Assembly: GCA_000437275.1 (NCBI GenBank)
Contig: FR899710.1
Location: 1-49,738 of the forward strand
Source: Clostridium sp. CAG:411
GTDB lineage: Bacteria; Bacillota; Clostridia; Lachnospirales; Lachnospiraceae
Direction of reading: 5' to 3'
DNA: 49,738 nucleotides
The notes beneath the pieces were generated by a model. The model was not told where the DNA came from. It was given only the letters and a program-made list of their open reading frames with translations, and made no database searches. The position numbers and the translations under genes are program-made. Of this stretch, positions 49,648-49,738 are shown one piece after another. Positions within the stretch are counted from its first letter, which is position 1. Every line of letters begins with the position of its first letter.

Positions 49648-49676
49648 TTGACAAACGGCAGGATATCTATTATAAT
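49648..49676 (+). promoter_or_regulatory. Consensus promoter of the tRNA gene
   Basis: TTGACA (49648-49653), exactly 17 bp, then TATAAT (49671-49676), a perfect consensus promoter. The start would be near 49683, some 32 bases before the tRNA. Confidence 0.92.
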
Positions 49677-49714
49677 CTAATCTGTTGTCTGTGTTAAGAG
49701 CGGACATACAGTAT

Positions 49715-49738
49715 GGCGGAATAGCTCAGTTGGCTAGA
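49715..49738 (+). tRNA. tRNA, 5' part only, probably elongator tRNA-Met
   Basis: GGCGGAA (acceptor strand, 49715-49721), then T8-A9, the D-arm GCTCAGTTGGCTAGA and the window edge. The anticodon is outside. The start resembles elongator tRNA-Met of Bacillus (GGCGG at the end, GGCTAGAGC in the D-arm), and in Bacillus a tRNA-Met follows divIC. Other tRNA types remain possible. Confidence 0.75.

Noticed and set aside
1..49738. CRISPR array
   Set aside because: No regularly spaced direct repeats of 25-40 bases were seen. The four dispersed elements are kilobases apart.
1..49738. Insertion sequence or prophage
   Set aside because: No transposase, integrase or phage structural gene was seen in any frame.

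Overview
The window looks like a chromosomal segment of a spore-forming, low-GC member of the Clostridia, most likely Lachnospiraceae. The sequence is AT-rich with strong Shine-Dalgarno sites and some GTG/TTG starts. It carries spoVT, a CotS-like coat gene and the rqcP-yabP-yabQ-divIC block. Families common in gut Lachnospiraceae are also present: DUF4358, DHHW, DUF1540, PEGA lipoproteins, and an amylomaltase/maltodextrin transport locus. All but two supported genes lie on the + strand.

Layout. 1-1.7 kb: the tail of an unidentified gene, a broken small ORF and two small membrane-protein genes. 1.8-6.1 kb: a sulfate ABC importer (substrate-binding lipoprotein, CysT, CysW, CysA) with a structured leader and two LacI/CcpA-type palindromes upstream. 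6.4-8.3 kb: a decayed ABC cassette; the ATPase has an in-frame TGA and the permease a one-base slip in an A run. 8.3-9.5 kb: a LacI-family regulator. 9.7-11.3 kb: an AAA-ATPase-like/PDDEXK protein. 11.5-14 kb: CCA-adding enzyme and a CotS-like protein. 14-18.3 kb: PEGA lipoprotein, phosphoglucomutase, small alarmone synthetase. 18.5-20 kb (minus): an Ig-like surface protein. 20.6-27.8 kb: malQ, maltodextrin-binding lipoprotein, two permeases and a lipid-anchored GH13 amylase. Together these make a starch-utilisation locus: the surface amylase cuts glucan, the importer takes up oligosaccharides, MalQ rearranges them, and the nearby phosphoglucomutase links glucose-1-P to glycolysis. 27.8-35 kb: dtd, dnaX, ybaB, recR and a SNF2 helicase, plus a minus-strand DUF1540 miniprotein. 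35.4-42.7 kb: an envelope region with an LtaS-like sulfatase, acyl-ACP thioesterase, transglutaminase-like protein, DUF4358 lipoprotein, MBOAT acyltransferase and DHHW protein. 42.8-45.9 kb: spoVT, hup, rqcP, yabP, yabQ, divIC. 46-49.6 kb: a MacB/FtsX-type ABC exporter and an orphan 91-aa gene. The window ends inside a tRNA, probably elongator tRNA-Met.

The most notable unexplained signal is a dispersed structured element with four copies (about 2.07, 11.40, 28.22 and 49.02 kb). Each has a near-invariant 3' block that forms a 7-8 bp hairpin. In three copies it is preceded by a closing stem whose sequence differs but whose pairing is kept, which suggests a folded RNA or a mobile palindromic element. 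Other points of interest are a potential H-type pseudoknot between the maltodextrin-binding gene and malF, an 11-bp perfect inverted repeat flanking the lacI-family promoter, and an exporter cassette sitting between divIC and the tRNA, where Bacillus has only a short gap.
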